A stretch of DNA of 64,000 bases from Martinezella lusitana (GCF_016901135.1 NZ_JAFEVL010000045.1:372001-436000); one strand, 5' to 3'. Shown: positions 1-8,363, counted from the stretch's first letter. Notes: generated by a model not told the origin, from the sequence alone. A program made the numbers and translations.

Positions 1-834
1 AGCGCCGATCATCGCGCCGTAGATCGAGCCGATACCGCCGAAAAGGCTGACGCCGCCAACGACTGCGCCCGCGATCGAGAAGAAAAGCTCGTCGCCGCGT
101 CCGGCCGTCGGATAGCCGGTCATCAGCCGCGATCCGTAGATCAGACCGCCGCATGCGCCGCAGAAGCCGGAAATCGCGTAGACCAGAACGGTAATGCGGG
201 ACGTGTTGACGCCGGCGAGCCTCGCGGCTTCAGCGTTGCCGCCGACCGCGAAGATATGGGTCCCGGTCACCGTCCGTTTGATGAACATAGCGGCCGCGAT
301 GATGGCAATCGCCAGGGCGATGACCGGGAACGGGATCCCAAAAACCTTGGCTTGTCCGATAAAGCGGTAGCCGAAATCCATCACGCGGATGGATTCCGCG
401 CCGGTTATGATCTGCGGGATCGAGGCAGCGACGCCCATCATGGCGAAGGTAACGATGAAAGGGGGAACGCCAGTCCGGTCGATGATCAGTCCGTTGACTG
501 CGCCGGCAAGCGCTCCGACCGCAAGAACCAGGAGTGCGGCGACGGGCCATGGCAAACCTACCGTTTCCATGAATACCGCGGCGATAACACAGGTCATCGC
601 TACGATCGAGCCACAAGAGAGGTCGATGCCACCCGTGAAGAGGACAAAGGACTGCCCGAGGCAAAGGAAGCCGATGACAGCGCCGTTCAGCAGCAGGACG
701 AACATGTTCGATAGCGTCAGGAAGTTCGGCGATGCCAACGCTCCCGCGATCATCACGACCAGCAGGACAAATGCGATCCCCGCTTCCGCGGGAACCTTTA
801 TTCCCCGGCCATCATGCGGTTGGAGTTGTGTCAT
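1..834 (-). CDS. RbsC-type sugar ABC transporter permease (partial, C-terminus outside window)
   Basis: Inner-membrane permease of a ribose/xylose-type ABC importer (BPD_transp_2 family). I translated 278 codons without a stop from the ATG at 834 to base 1; the stop lies outside. Repeated hydrophobic segments alternate with short loops. The family-typical loop GGIDLSCGSIVAM lies around residues 69-81 and the EAA-like stretch AVGGNAEAARLAGVN near residue 205. The start overlaps the last 23 bases of the FGGY kinase gene, so translation is probably coupled. The matching ATPase and binding protein must lie beyond the left edge. The family is certain; the substrate is not, although kinase and SIS neighbours argue for a sugar or polyol. 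Confidence 0.9.
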   Translation of the reverse strand, partial: MTQLQPHDGRGIKVPAEAGIAFVLLVVMIAGALASPNFLTLSNMFVLLLNGAVIGFLCLGQSFVLFTGGIDLSCGSIVAMTCVIAAVFMETVGLPWPVAALLVLAVGALAGAVNGLIIDRTGVPPFIVTFAMMGVAASIPQIITGAESIRVMDFGYRFIGQAKVFGIPFPVIALAIAIIAAAMFIKRTVTGTHIFAVGGNAEAARLAGVNTSRITVLVYAISGFCGACGGLIYGSRLMTGYPTAGRGDELFFSIAGAVVGGVSLFGGIGSIYGAMIGA

Positions 835-2302
835 GTCTGTCATCGTCCTCTCTCCACTTTGCGAGGGGCTGGGCGGCCCGATAGGCGCCCCGCACTTCTT
901 CCATCCGTGCGACGTCTCGTTCGCGCGGCTCCGCCACGATTTCGTACCGTGGCTCCCATTCTTCAGCGACCAGCGAGGTGCTGCGTCCGGATGCTGCGGC
1001 GGCAGCCTGGACCGCCGCGCCGGCTGCGGCCGCTTCGGGCAGGTCGCAAGTCCAAACGGGTTTTCCCGTGAGGTCGGCCAGGATTTGTCGATAGGCCCTC
1101 GAGCGCGAGGCGCCGCCGGTGACAATAAGGCGGCCACCCGTCTCAAGGCCTTGGGAAGCGAGAAGGTCGCCACCCTCCAGCAGCCCGCAGATGACGCCTT
1201 CGATGGCCGCTCTCGCGATCTGCCCCGGTTCGACGTCGCTGCGAATCCCGGCGAGGACGCCGGTGGCATTCGGAAGATCGGGCGTCCGTTCCCCGTCCAG
1301 ATAGGGAACCAGCACAACACCGCGCGCACCCGGCTCGGTCGCGAGCGCCAGCGTGTCGAACTCTTCCGTGGATGCCCGCAAAATTCGACGGAACGCGTCG
1401 GTCACCTTTGCCGAGTTGAGCGTGGTGACCATCGGCAGAAAGGCGTCCGTCGCGTCCGCATAGCCGTTGATCGCGCCTGTTTCGTCCTTGATGCCGATAG
1501 GCGTCCGTCCGTAGATCGTCCCGCTGGTGCCGAACGAGATGACGACGTCACCTTGGCGGATACCCATTCCCAAAGCCGCGGTCATGTTGTCGCCAGAGCC
1601 GGCGCCGACAACCGCTCCCTGCAGAGCCTCGAGTCCCTTGATCCGCTGGACAGAACCCGAAGCGTCGCTGGATCCAATGATGTCGGGGAGCACTCGCTCC
1701 CAGTCGACACCTGGAGCAGCAAGTTCCGCCAAGGCGTAGTCCCATTCGTTCCGGAAGGGGTCGAAGTATCCCGTTCCGGAGGAAACGCCGCGTTCTGTCG
1801 CGGTTCGGCCACTCAGGCGAAACAACAGGTAGTCGGACGGAAGCATGATGTGACGCGCCTTGGCGACAAGACCGGGAAAGACCCGCTCGGTCCATGCCAG
1901 CTTGCTGATGGTCAGGGCAGGAGCAGGTATGGATCCTGTTCGCGCCGCCCAACTCTTCGGCGAAAGCCTGTTGCGAAGGCGGACAGCGTCGGATGCCGCT
2001 TCGGTGTCGTTCCATAGCTTGGCGTCGCGAAGGGGAAGCCCGTCCGGCCCGATCATCACGAGGCCATGACCTTGGCCGCCGACCGAAACGGCCGCGACAC
2101 GAGGTAGAAACCTGCTCAATTCACCGAGGGCCGAGAGAAGAGCCTGCCACCAGGCTTCCGGGGCCTGCTCGCTTCGAGGAGGTGTCGTCGGTGGATGAGG
2201 CTTGCGTGCTTCCGCGATCGCTGCACCGTCTTCCAACCTTCTGAGCACGACCGTGCAGGACTGTGTGGAGGAATCGATGCCGGCGACGAGATCCCGTGGC
2301 AT
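812..2302 (-). CDS. FGGY-family carbohydrate kinase, xylulokinase-like
   Basis: Cytoplasmic ATP-dependent sugar kinase of 496 residues, the usual FGGY size. The N-terminal phosphate loop GIDSSTQSCTVVL (residues 8-20), the GGQGHG motif near 75-80 and the GSGDN motif carrying the likely catalytic Asp (about residue 238) are all present. A C-terminal ATP-site glycine motif, VTGGASRSRAYRQ, is near residue 405. The start is 3 bases after the SIS gene stop, and the end overlaps the permease start, so these form one operon. It most resembles xylulokinases, but FGGY specificity cannot be read by eye; D-xylulose, L-ribulose or another ketose are all possible. Pairing with a SIS isomerase rather than XylA is atypical for xylose catabolism. 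Confidence 0.88.
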   Translation of the reverse strand: MPRDLVAGIDSSTQSCTVVLRRLEDGAAIAEARKPHPPTTPPRSEQAPEAWWQALLSALGELSRFLPRVAAVSVGGQGHGLVMIGPDGLPLRDAKLWNDTEAASDAVRLRNRLSPKSWAARTGSIPAPALTISKLAWTERVFPGLVAKARHIMLPSDYLLFRLSGRTATERGVSSGTGYFDPFRNEWDYALAELAAPGVDWERVLPDIIGSSDASGSVQRIKGLEALQGAVVGAGSGDNMTAALGMGIRQGDVVISFGTSGTIYGRTPIGIKDETGAINGYADATDAFLPMVTTLNSAKVTDAFRRILRASTEEFDTLALATEPGARGVVLVPYLDGERTPDLPNATGVLAGIRSDVEPGQIARAAIEGVICGLLEGGDLLASQGLETGGRLIVTGGASRSRAYRQILADLTGKPVWTCDLPEAAAAGAAVQAAAAASGRSTSLVAEEWEPRYEIVAEPRERDVARMEEVRGAYRAAQPLAKWREDDDRHDTTPTA

Positions 2303-2305
2303 CTG

Positions 2306-2935
2306 TTAGCCCTCTGCGCTCTGAAGACGGCGAAGGCTTTCTTCGGCGTCGCGCCCTACGGCGCCCGACGGATGCGTGAAGAGAAGCCTGTCCCAGCCGT
2401 ATCCGCGAGCAAACCGGCAAACCTCGACAAGAGCGTCCGTCATCGCCGCAGTTGCCAGCGAACTGCCCGTTGCCACCACCTCCCCAAGATCGCTGTCGGG
2501 AGGCAGAGTGAGTTGGATCACATGATCGGACATCGCTGCCAATGCGGACTTCGGATCAGCGGTGATGGAGATCAGCCCTGCGCAAAGAGTTTTGGCGCGT
2601 TTGCAGAACTCGACCAGCTCCTCGGAGCTGCCGCCTTTCGACAGAGCGAGAACGAGATCCTCAGGCCGCAGGACGCCAAGGCCGCCATGAAGACCATCGG
2701 ACGGCGGCAGATAAAAGGCCGGAGTTCCGCCTACGGAAAGAAGATGAGCAGCACGGCTGGCGATGGAACCCGATGTGCCGCTGCCTGTCACCAGGATCTT
2801 GCCCTTGCATTCAATAAGCTTCCTGGCGACCGCGAGGAAGGTCTCGTCGACCCCATCAAGCGTTCCAAGAATAGCCGCCGCATCCGCACGGATAACCTGC
2901 TTAGCGCGACCGACCCACTCATGTTCTGACTGCAT
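2306..2935 (-). CDS. SIS-domain sugar-phosphate isomerase-like protein
   Basis: A single SIS domain of 209 residues, similar in size to 6-phospho-3-hexuloisomerase (HxlB) or the isomerase half of KpsF/GutQ without CBS domains. The phosphosugar-binding loops VTGSGTSGSIA (residues 49-59) and SKGGSSEEL (99-107) are clear. I chose the ATG at 2935 because GGGAGG lies 5 bases upstream; an in-frame extension to 2986 would run over the promoter. It is the first gene of the operon SIS-kinase-permease. It is presumably cytoplasmic and interconverts an aldose- and ketose-phosphate in the same pathway as the kinase. The substrate is unknown. Confidence 0.8.
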   Translation of the reverse strand: MQSEHEWVGRAKQVIRADAAAILGTLDGVDETFLAVARKLIECKGKILVTGSGTSGSIASRAAHLLSVGGTPAFYLPPSDGLHGGLGVLRPEDLVLALSKGGSSEELVEFCKRAKTLCAGLISITADPKSALAAMSDHVIQLTLPPDSDLGEVVATGSSLATAAMTDALVEVCRFARGYGWDRLLFTHPSGAVGRDAEESLRRLQSAEG

Positions 2936-2957
2936 AAGAGCCTCCCTGATGAACGGA

Positions 2958-2986
2958 GTCATAAGACAGGTCTCAGAAATCGTCAA
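2958..2986 (-). promoter_or_regulatory. Predicted sigma-70 promoter of the SIS-kinase-permease operon
   Basis: On the minus strand a TTGACG -35 (2981-2986) and a TATGAC -10 (2958-2963) are separated by 17 bases, 23 bases upstream of the SIS gene ATG. This is seen directly in the sequence; activity is inferred. Confidence 0.5.
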
Positions 2987-2998
2987 GTGAGTATATAT

Positions 2999-3014
2999 CC
3001 GCTCATTTGAGCGG
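2999..3014. promoter_or_regulatory. Perfect palindrome, candidate SorC-regulator operator
   Basis: CCGCTCA-TT-TGAGCGG is a perfect 7+2+7 inverted repeat between the regulator stop (3024) and the SIS operon promoter, ending 12 bases upstream of the -35 box. The ten bases CGCTCATTTG recur at 3973-3982, just upstream of the regulator's ATG at 3959. Two related sites flanking the regulator gene suggest it binds both. No T-run follows, so a terminator is less likely. Confidence 0.5.
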
Positions 3015-3023
3015 TATGATGTT

Positions 3024-3959
3024 TTACGCGGTCAGCCTCCTTGCGACGCCGGCGTCAGTCACAAGCGTGGTTATCCAATTCCCCTTGAGAACCGCTTTGA
3101 TGGCGTCGGCCTTTTCCAGGCCGCCGCCGATGCCGATGCGTTCGGGAATTCGCCGAAGCTGGGCAGTGCTCAGGCACAGGCCTGTTTCATCGAGCGGGCT
3201 CGGTACGCTCGCGCCATTCTCGTCGATCAAGGTGGCGCAGAGATCGGCACAGACGTTCTTCTTGAGAGCATCGCGTCGCCAGTCATCAGGAAACCCAGAA
3301 CACAGGCACGACTCCTGCGGTCGCCAGGAGCCGATCCCGACCGCGAGAACGTCGATTTTGTCGTAGCGAGACATGGCACTGGCAATCGACGTTTCATTTC
3401 GGAGCCGCGTAATAAGATCGGCGTCGTCAACCCACATGGGACCGAACAGAGGGTATGCAACACCTCCGCTGGCACGCGCGAACCGATGGACCAACTCTGT
3501 CGGGTTCTGCGACAGGTCGAGTCCCGCGGGACTCCCTCCCGCCTGAACCACATCTACTTTTGGCAGCTGGGTTAACGCCTTGGCCGTCGACGCAAGAGTG
3601 CGGCCCCACGAGATGCCAAGCAACTGCCCATCCAGCAGGGACTCCTCCAGGAAGTCGGCAGCCAACAAGCCCAGAGGCTCGAAGAGTGCGCTCGTCGGCA
3701 CGTCCGGACCATCCAGAACCAAAGCGGTCTTGAGGCCGAACTTCCGACGCAGCTTTTCGGCCAGCTCGGTGTTGATGTCGCCCTGGTCGTTGATCTCGAT
3801 CCGGACAATCCCATCGGCCAGCGCGGTGTCCAGCAACCGTGCAACCTTGAATCTTGATATGCCAAGCTCGTCGGCGATCTGAGATTTGGTTTGCTGCTCG
3901 ATATAGAAGCGTCGGGCGACAAGGGAGGCCTGTAATTTCTGAAGGGGGCGTCGAGGCAT
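3024..3959 (-). CDS. SorC/DeoR-type sugar-binding transcriptional regulator
   Basis: About 311 residues: an N-terminal helix-turn-helix (IADELGISRFKVARLLDTAL, roughly residues 28-47) joined to a SorC sugar-phosphate-binding domain with the typical LLGISWGRTL stretch and the C-terminal GGGLEKADAIKAVLKG segment. Such proteins sense phosphorylated sugars made by the neighbouring kinase. The TTG at 4016 could be an alternative start, but neither it nor the ATG at 3959 has a good ribosome site. I prefer 3959 because the operator half-site at 3973-3982 would otherwise be coding. It lies upstream of and on the same strand as the SIS-kinase-permease operon, which it probably controls. Confidence 0.85.
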   Translation of the reverse strand: MPRRPLQKLQASLVARRFYIEQQTKSQIADELGISRFKVARLLDTALADGIVRIEINDQGDINTELAEKLRRKFGLKTALVLDGPDVPTSALFEPLGLLAADFLEESLLDGQLLGISWGRTLASTAKALTQLPKVDVVQAGGSPAGLDLSQNPTELVHRFARASGGVAYPLFGPMWVDDADLITRLRNETSIASAMSRYDKIDVLAVGIGSWRPQESCLCSGFPDDWRRDALKKNVCADLCATLIDENGASVPSPLDETGLCLSTAQLRRIPERIGIGGGLEKADAIKAVLKGNWITTLVTDAGVARRLTA

Positions 3960-4192
3960 TTGAGAAGATCTTCGCTCATTTGTTGCACGAAGCTGACTAT
4001 TTGACAGATTAGACAATGATCGGCAATGTCGTATTGACTTGGCCTGTGCCGAAGTGCCTGCCTATGGTCGGATCAGACCGCCGCAACCAATTCCTACATA
4101 GCGCTATCAATACACAGATTTGACTTGCCAAAATGGGCGCGACGCGGTGCTATCCGCGCTCGACCTTTGTTGGCCAAGCGATGCGCCTTTTC

Positions 4193-4216
4193 TGACAACG
4201 TGACAACGTGACAACG
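4193..4216. repeat. Three tandem copies of TGACAACG
   Basis: The octamer TGACAACG is repeated three times without interruption, about 90 bases upstream of the candidate dehydrogenase promoter. It could be slippage-generated or a helically offset set of binding sites; no function is assigned. Confidence 0.7.
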
Positions 4217-4304
4217 CCGGCGCGGTCGCGCGATTCAACAACTCGACTTGAGTACTACAGTTGATTTTTGCAATTCTGATAAACTGGCTTCGCTGATTGT
4301 TGGA

Positions 4305-4333
4305 TTGACTCTATCGTATGCAGTGCATAGATT
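4305..4333 (+). promoter_or_regulatory. Candidate promoter with operator palindrome for the dehydrogenase operon
   Basis: TTGACT (4305-4310) and TAGATT (4328-4333) are 17 bases apart. A perfect palindrome TATGCA-G-TGCATA (4317-4329) sits between and partly on the -10 box, the classic place for a repressor. The first gene starts at 4399. No dedicated regulator is adjacent except the divergent SorC protein, whose own presumed site looks different. Confidence 0.4.
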
Positions 4334-4398
4334 TCTGTGACATTCCTGACTTGCGCCTGTGTTGAAATGTGACGCAAACTGGTTGACGAGGCATCTTG

Positions 4399-4950
4399 AT
4401 GGACATGACTGACCCGTCTCGCGATGACTGTCCTGAGGAATTCAATCTCACACGTCGGAAACTAATGGTGAGTGGCGCCTTGCTTATAGGAGGCGTGTTA
4501 CTGTCTCCCGAGATTTCGGCTCAAACCCTAGGTGTCGTTGCACCGGAAGTTTCGGCAAACTTCATGGAAGTGTCGTCACTTCTCATTGATCACCATTTGG
4601 ATGCTGAGGTCGGAGCGCGCATGGCTGCCGCCATGCTGCGGATACATCCGACGATTGAGCAGGATATTGGCGCCATTATCCAAATTGCCAAAAAGAAGAA
4701 CGCCAAGATCGTCGAGGAATTCTTTGCCGATATTCCGGAAGGGAACCTGAAGGATACGGCCCTGGCCATTATTTCGGCCTGGTATACGGGCGTCGTGGAA
4801 AATTCCAGCAACGCGGAGGTCTTCGCCTTCGAGACGGCGCTTATGTACCAGCCGACCCATGACGTCATGACAATCCCGACCTACGCGATATCCGGTCCGA
4901 ACGGATGGAATGCGGAGGCCCCGGCTCTTAGCGATATGCCGACATTCTGA
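4399..4950 (+). CDS. Flavin sugar/polyol dehydrogenase small subunit, Tat-exported (FAD-SLDH type)
   Basis: 183 residues. The N-terminal twin-arginine signal, TRRKLMVSGALLIGGVLL (about residues 18-35), should export the folded flavin subunit as a complex through Tat. The mature part matches the small subunit of membrane-bound FAD sorbitol/fructose dehydrogenases, with the ISAWYTGVV motif near residue 124 and the C-terminal segment MYQPTHDVMTIPTY. It acts as a chaperone and stabiliser for the large subunit and carries no catalytic site. I chose ATG 4399, which has GAGG 7 bases upstream; the TTG at 4396 is too close. It is the first gene of the three-subunit operon. Confidence 0.85.
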   Translation: MDMTDPSRDDCPEEFNLTRRKLMVSGALLIGGVLLSPEISAQTLGVVAPEVSANFMEVSSLLIDHHLDAEVGARMAAAMLRIHPTIEQDIGAIIQIAKKKNAKIVEEFFADIPEGNLKDTALAIISAWYTGVVENSSNAEVFAFETALMYQPTHDVMTIPTYAISGPNGWNAEAPALSDMPTF

Positions 4951-5097
4951 CGCGAGCCGCCCGGTGCGCGAAGGCGCGTTGCGGGCGGTTTTCAAACAAA
5001 TCGAGCGAGACGCCCTGAAGAGTACTTTGTGATGGGATCGGCTTGCGGCGGGTTTTGACGTGCCTATTCGAGCCTTTGGATAGTTGGAATCGATAAG

Positions 5098-6738
5098 ATG
5101 GCAAACGATTTTAGTGCCGACGTCATTGTGGTTGGAACGGGCGTCATAGGCTGCATCGTAGCCGAGCAGGCGCTGGACGCAGGCTTGTCTGTTCTCATGC
5201 TGGAAGCCGGCCCTCGCGTGGAGCGCTGGCAGATTGTTGAAAATTATCGCAACGTACCGCCTCGGTTCAAGCAAAATTGGAATGCGCCCTATCCGGCGAA
5301 GCCCTGGGCACCGCATATTGAATCAGAATTGGTAGACGCCACGACCGACTACCTGCAGCTGGAAGGGCCGAATGGGCGCGCATACCGGCAGGGTTATGTG
5401 CGTTATGCCGGCGGCGCCACGTGGCATTGGGCGGGCATTTGCTGGCGTCTGCATCCCGATGATATGCGGATGAAAAGCCTTTACGGCGTCGGCCGGGACT
5501 GGGCGTTCGATTACAACACACTTGAGCCATACTATACCCGAGCCGAATACGCGTTGGGTGTGTGTGGTCCGTCCGAGGTTGAGCTGCAATGGCCGCCATT
5601 GCCGCGCTCCAAGCCCTATCCAATGGGCCGTATTCCTTTCGGCCAGGGTGAGCAACGTTTTACAGAGGCTGCGACTCGAGTTGGCATCACCAATCTTCCG
5701 GCCCCTCAAGCTCGCAATAGCGGGGTTTCCTACGACGGGCGACCGCCCTGTTGCGGCAACAACAACTGCTTCCCGGTCTGTCCGATCTCGGCGAAATACG
5801 ATGCGGCATCGGCTCTGCCAAGGATCGAATCAAAGGGCGGCAAGATTCTTGCGAATGCGGTCGTCTACCGGGTGGAGACGGATGCAAAGCAAAACATCCA
5901 GGCGGTTCATTTCTTCAATCCCAACAAGGAATCGCAAAGGGTTGTCGGCAGGCTTTTCGCCATTGCCTGCAATGCCATAGAGACGCCGAAACTGCTCCTG
6001 ATGTCAAAGGACGAGCGCAACCCGAATGGCGTCGCCAATCATTCCGATCAGGTCGGGCGCAATCTGATGGATCAGCCCAAGATCACCGCACAGATGGTGC
6101 TTGCAGAACCGATGTGGACGGGCGTAGGCCCCGTGCAGGGCAGCAGCATCATGATGACGGGGCAAGGCGCTTTCCGAAGCGAACACGCCGGTGCCATGCT
6201 TCGCTGCGAAAATGCCGCTCTCAGCGCCGTGGGCGGTCAGGCAGCGCTTGCGAAGGGGCTGGTTGGCAAAGCGCTGGACGCAGAGATTCGCAGGCTCTCG
6301 GCCTGCACCGCGCGACTAACGATCGAGCACGAGATCCTGTCGGATCCCAATAATCGCCTGACGTTGTCGGATAAGAAGGACTGGCTGGGCCTCAACAAGC
6401 CGAACATCTATTATGATGTCGGCGACTATGTTCGCCGCGGCCACCAGGAATACACCCTACCATTGCTGAAGAAATTGATCGCGGAGCTTGGTGCTGTCGA
6501 AAGCAACATTGCCACGACCTTTACCAACAGCGACCACATGATGGGGAGCTGCATCATGGGCACCGATCCCACGGACTCAGTCGTCGATGTTGACTGTCGC
6601 GCGCACGACCATCCGAACCTTTTTCTGCCGGGCGGCGCGGCGATGACGACGGGCGGATGCGGCAACAGCACCATCACCATGGCGGCTTTGGCCATGAAGG
6701 CCTCCGATACCATCGTTGACCAGTTGAAGCGGGGTTGA
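5098..6738 (+). CDS. GMC oxidoreductase, FAD/3Fe-4S large subunit of periplasmic sugar/polyol dehydrogenase
   Basis: 546 residues. The FAD-binding Rossmann motif VVGTGVIG begins at residue 11 and ends in the LEAG acidic turn. A cysteine cluster CCGNNNCFPVCP (218-229) matches the 3Fe-4S ligand region of bacterial FAD glucose/fructose/sorbitol dehydrogenases and separates this from cholesterol- or choline-oxidase type GMC enzymes. The catalytic His lies in NSDHMMGSCIMG and the Asn in GGCGNSTITMAALA near the C-terminus. It oxidises an unknown sugar or polyol in the periplasm and passes electrons through the FeS cluster to the cytochrome encoded next. It has no export signal of its own and probably rides with the Tat-exported small subunit. 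Confidence 0.88.
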   Translation: MANDFSADVIVVGTGVIGCIVAEQALDAGLSVLMLEAGPRVERWQIVENYRNVPPRFKQNWNAPYPAKPWAPHIESELVDATTDYLQLEGPNGRAYRQGYVRYAGGATWHWAGICWRLHPDDMRMKSLYGVGRDWAFDYNTLEPYYTRAEYALGVCGPSEVELQWPPLPRSKPYPMGRIPFGQGEQRFTEAATRVGITNLPAPQARNSGVSYDGRPPCCGNNNCFPVCPISAKYDAASALPRIESKGGKILANAVVYRVETDAKQNIQAVHFFNPNKESQRVVGRLFAIACNAIETPKLLLMSKDERNPNGVANHSDQVGRNLMDQPKITAQMVLAEPMWTGVGPVQGSSIMMTGQGAFRSEHAGAMLRCENAALSAVGGQAALAKGLVGKALDAEIRRLSACTARLTIEHEILSDPNNRLTLSDKKDWLGLNKPNIYYDVGDYVRRGHQEYTLPLLKKLIAELGAVESNIATTFTNSDHMMGSCIMGTDPTDSVVDVDCRAHDHPNLFLPGGAAMTTGGCGNSTITMAALAMKASDTIVDQLKRG

Positions 6739-6740
6739 GC

Positions 6741-8159
6741 GTGGACACTTTCTACCGGCTCCTCGGCGCTGCAATCTGTTTGATGTCTGCGAGCTCGGCT
6801 GCCTTCGCTGCCGGCGATGATGCGCAAGCCGCCTCAGTCAAGCGCGGCGCGTATATCGCCACCGCTTCGGATTGCTCCGCCTGCCACACGGCGCCAGGTG
6901 GCAAGCCGTTCGCGGGGGGACTGGCCATCGTGTCCCCGGTGGGCACGATTTTCACGACCAATATCACACCGTCCGCGACTGCAGGTATTGGGCAATATAC
7001 GGAAGAGCAATTCGCCCGTGCCGTGCGGGCGGGCGTTCGGGCCGATGGTGCGAACCTCTATCCGGCGATGCCGTACACATCATACAACGTGCTGACGGAC
7101 GCAGATATCCACGACCTTTACACTTACTTTCAGCACGGCGTCGCACCCGTCGACACGGCGCCGACGCGTACCGCACTGCCGTTTCCGATGAATATTCGCC
7201 TATCGATGATGGCGTGGAACCTCCTGTTCCTCGGCAGCGGCGATAGCAAGACCGATGCCGCGCAGTCACCCGAGTGGAATCGCGGCAAATATCTGGTTGA
7301 AGGGCCGGCGCATTGCAGCACCTGCCATACGCCGCGCGGCTTCCTGATGCAGGAAGTGTCCGCGCACTATCTGGGTGGTGCGCAAGTCGGCCCATGGTAT
7401 GCACCAAACATCACCTCGGATGCCACTAGCGGTATTGGAAGCTGGAGCAAGGACGAACTGGTTCGCTATCTGGCGACCGGCTCGCTGCCCGGCAAGGCAC
7501 AGGCTGCGGGCAGTATGGGGGAGGCCGTCGAGCACAGCTTCTCTCACCTCACGCAGGAAGATATCTCGGCGATATCAACCTATATCAAAACCGTGGCGCC
7601 GCTGCATGATGCGTCGGATGATCAACCGCGATTTGGCTACGGGAAGCCGTTCTCACAGCTTGCAAGCTTGCGTGGGGCAAACCCAATCCGCTCGGATACG
7701 GACGCGCAAGCCAGCGGCGCGGTCCTGTTTTACGGCAATTGTGCTTCCTGCCACCAGGCGTCTGGCCAAGGCAGCAAAGACACCTATTATCCGAGCCTGT
7801 TCCACAATTCGGCGACAGGCGGGGCCAATCACAACAATCTGATCGCCACGATTCTGAATGGCGTTAGCCGGACTACCCCCAAGGGTCAGGCCTTCATGCC
7901 TGGCTTCGGCGGCAAGGCGAATGACATCAATGCTCTGAATGACAGCCAAGTCGCCACGCTGGCGAATTATGTGATTGATCAGTACGGCCGCCCCGGCACC
8001 CCGGTCACCCCTGCCGATGTCGCCCAGGTGCGGGCCGGTGGCCCGGCGTCTTCGCTCCTGCTGCTGGCACGCATTGGCATCGCCGTGGCCGTCGTTGTGG
8101 GCTTGGTGATCTTACTGCTGCTTGTTGTTTGGCGACAGCGGCGAGCCAGGATGGCTTAA
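6741..8159 (+). CDS. Triheme cytochrome c subunit of the flavin dehydrogenase complex
   Basis: About 472 residues with an N-terminal signal peptide (hydrophobic core plus AFAA cleavage region) and three covalent heme sites: CSACH (near 45), CSTCH (near 191) and CASCH (near 336). A C-terminal hydrophobic helix, LLLARIGIAVAVVVGLVILLL, followed by RQRRAR anchors it in the inner membrane. It receives electrons from the GMC subunit and feeds ubiquinone. The GTG at 6741 is 2 bases after the GMC stop; a TTG at 6735 overlapping that stop is an alternative. Homologues are labelled gluconate, sorbitol or alcohol dehydrogenase cytochrome c; the substrate is not decided here. Confidence 0.9.
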   Translation: MDTFYRLLGAAICLMSASSAAFAAGDDAQAASVKRGAYIATASDCSACHTAPGGKPFAGGLAIVSPVGTIFTTNITPSATAGIGQYTEEQFARAVRAGVRADGANLYPAMPYTSYNVLTDADIHDLYTYFQHGVAPVDTAPTRTALPFPMNIRLSMMAWNLLFLGSGDSKTDAAQSPEWNRGKYLVEGPAHCSTCHTPRGFLMQEVSAHYLGGAQVGPWYAPNITSDATSGIGSWSKDELVRYLATGSLPGKAQAAGSMGEAVEHSFSHLTQEDISAISTYIKTVAPLHDASDDQPRFGYGKPFSQLASLRGANPIRSDTDAQASGAVLFYGNCASCHQASGQGSKDTYYPSLFHNSATGGANHNNLIATILNGVSRTTPKGQAFMPGFGGKANDINALNDSQVATLANYVIDQYGRPGTPVTPADVAQVRAGGPASSLLLLARIGIAVAVVVGLVILLLLVVWRQRRARMA

Positions 8160-8363
8160 CTGATGCCCAGCGGCTTGCTGCCGATGCAGCCTCGGAGCAA
8201 TCTCTCCCAGCCAAATTGCCGGTATCGAACTTGCCGAGTTTGAGCCTCCCGAAGATGAAGACCAGCGTTCATTGGCGCTTGCGACAATGCTCGATATCGT
8301 CAAGCCGTTCTTGCGCGGTCGTGTCTTGACGTAAACCTATCGCGTGCATCATTCCCGTTCGTT

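Larger units (their letters stand above)
3960..4398. other. Intergenic region between divergent SorC gene and dehydrogenase operon
   Basis: No gene is visible in these 439 bases. They hold the operator half-site at 3973-3982, a tandem 8-mer repeat at 4193-4216 and a candidate promoter with an internal palindrome at 4305-4333. The rest is AT-richer than the flanking genes and shows no further structure by eye. Confidence 0.6.

Noticed and set aside
389..2017. A long plus-strand open frame (over 500 codons) across the permease and kinase genes.
   Set aside because: Its translation has no recognisable domain and is Arg/Pro/Ser-rich; the minus-strand frames give clear RbsC and FGGY motifs, so this is an antisense shadow of GC-rich DNA.
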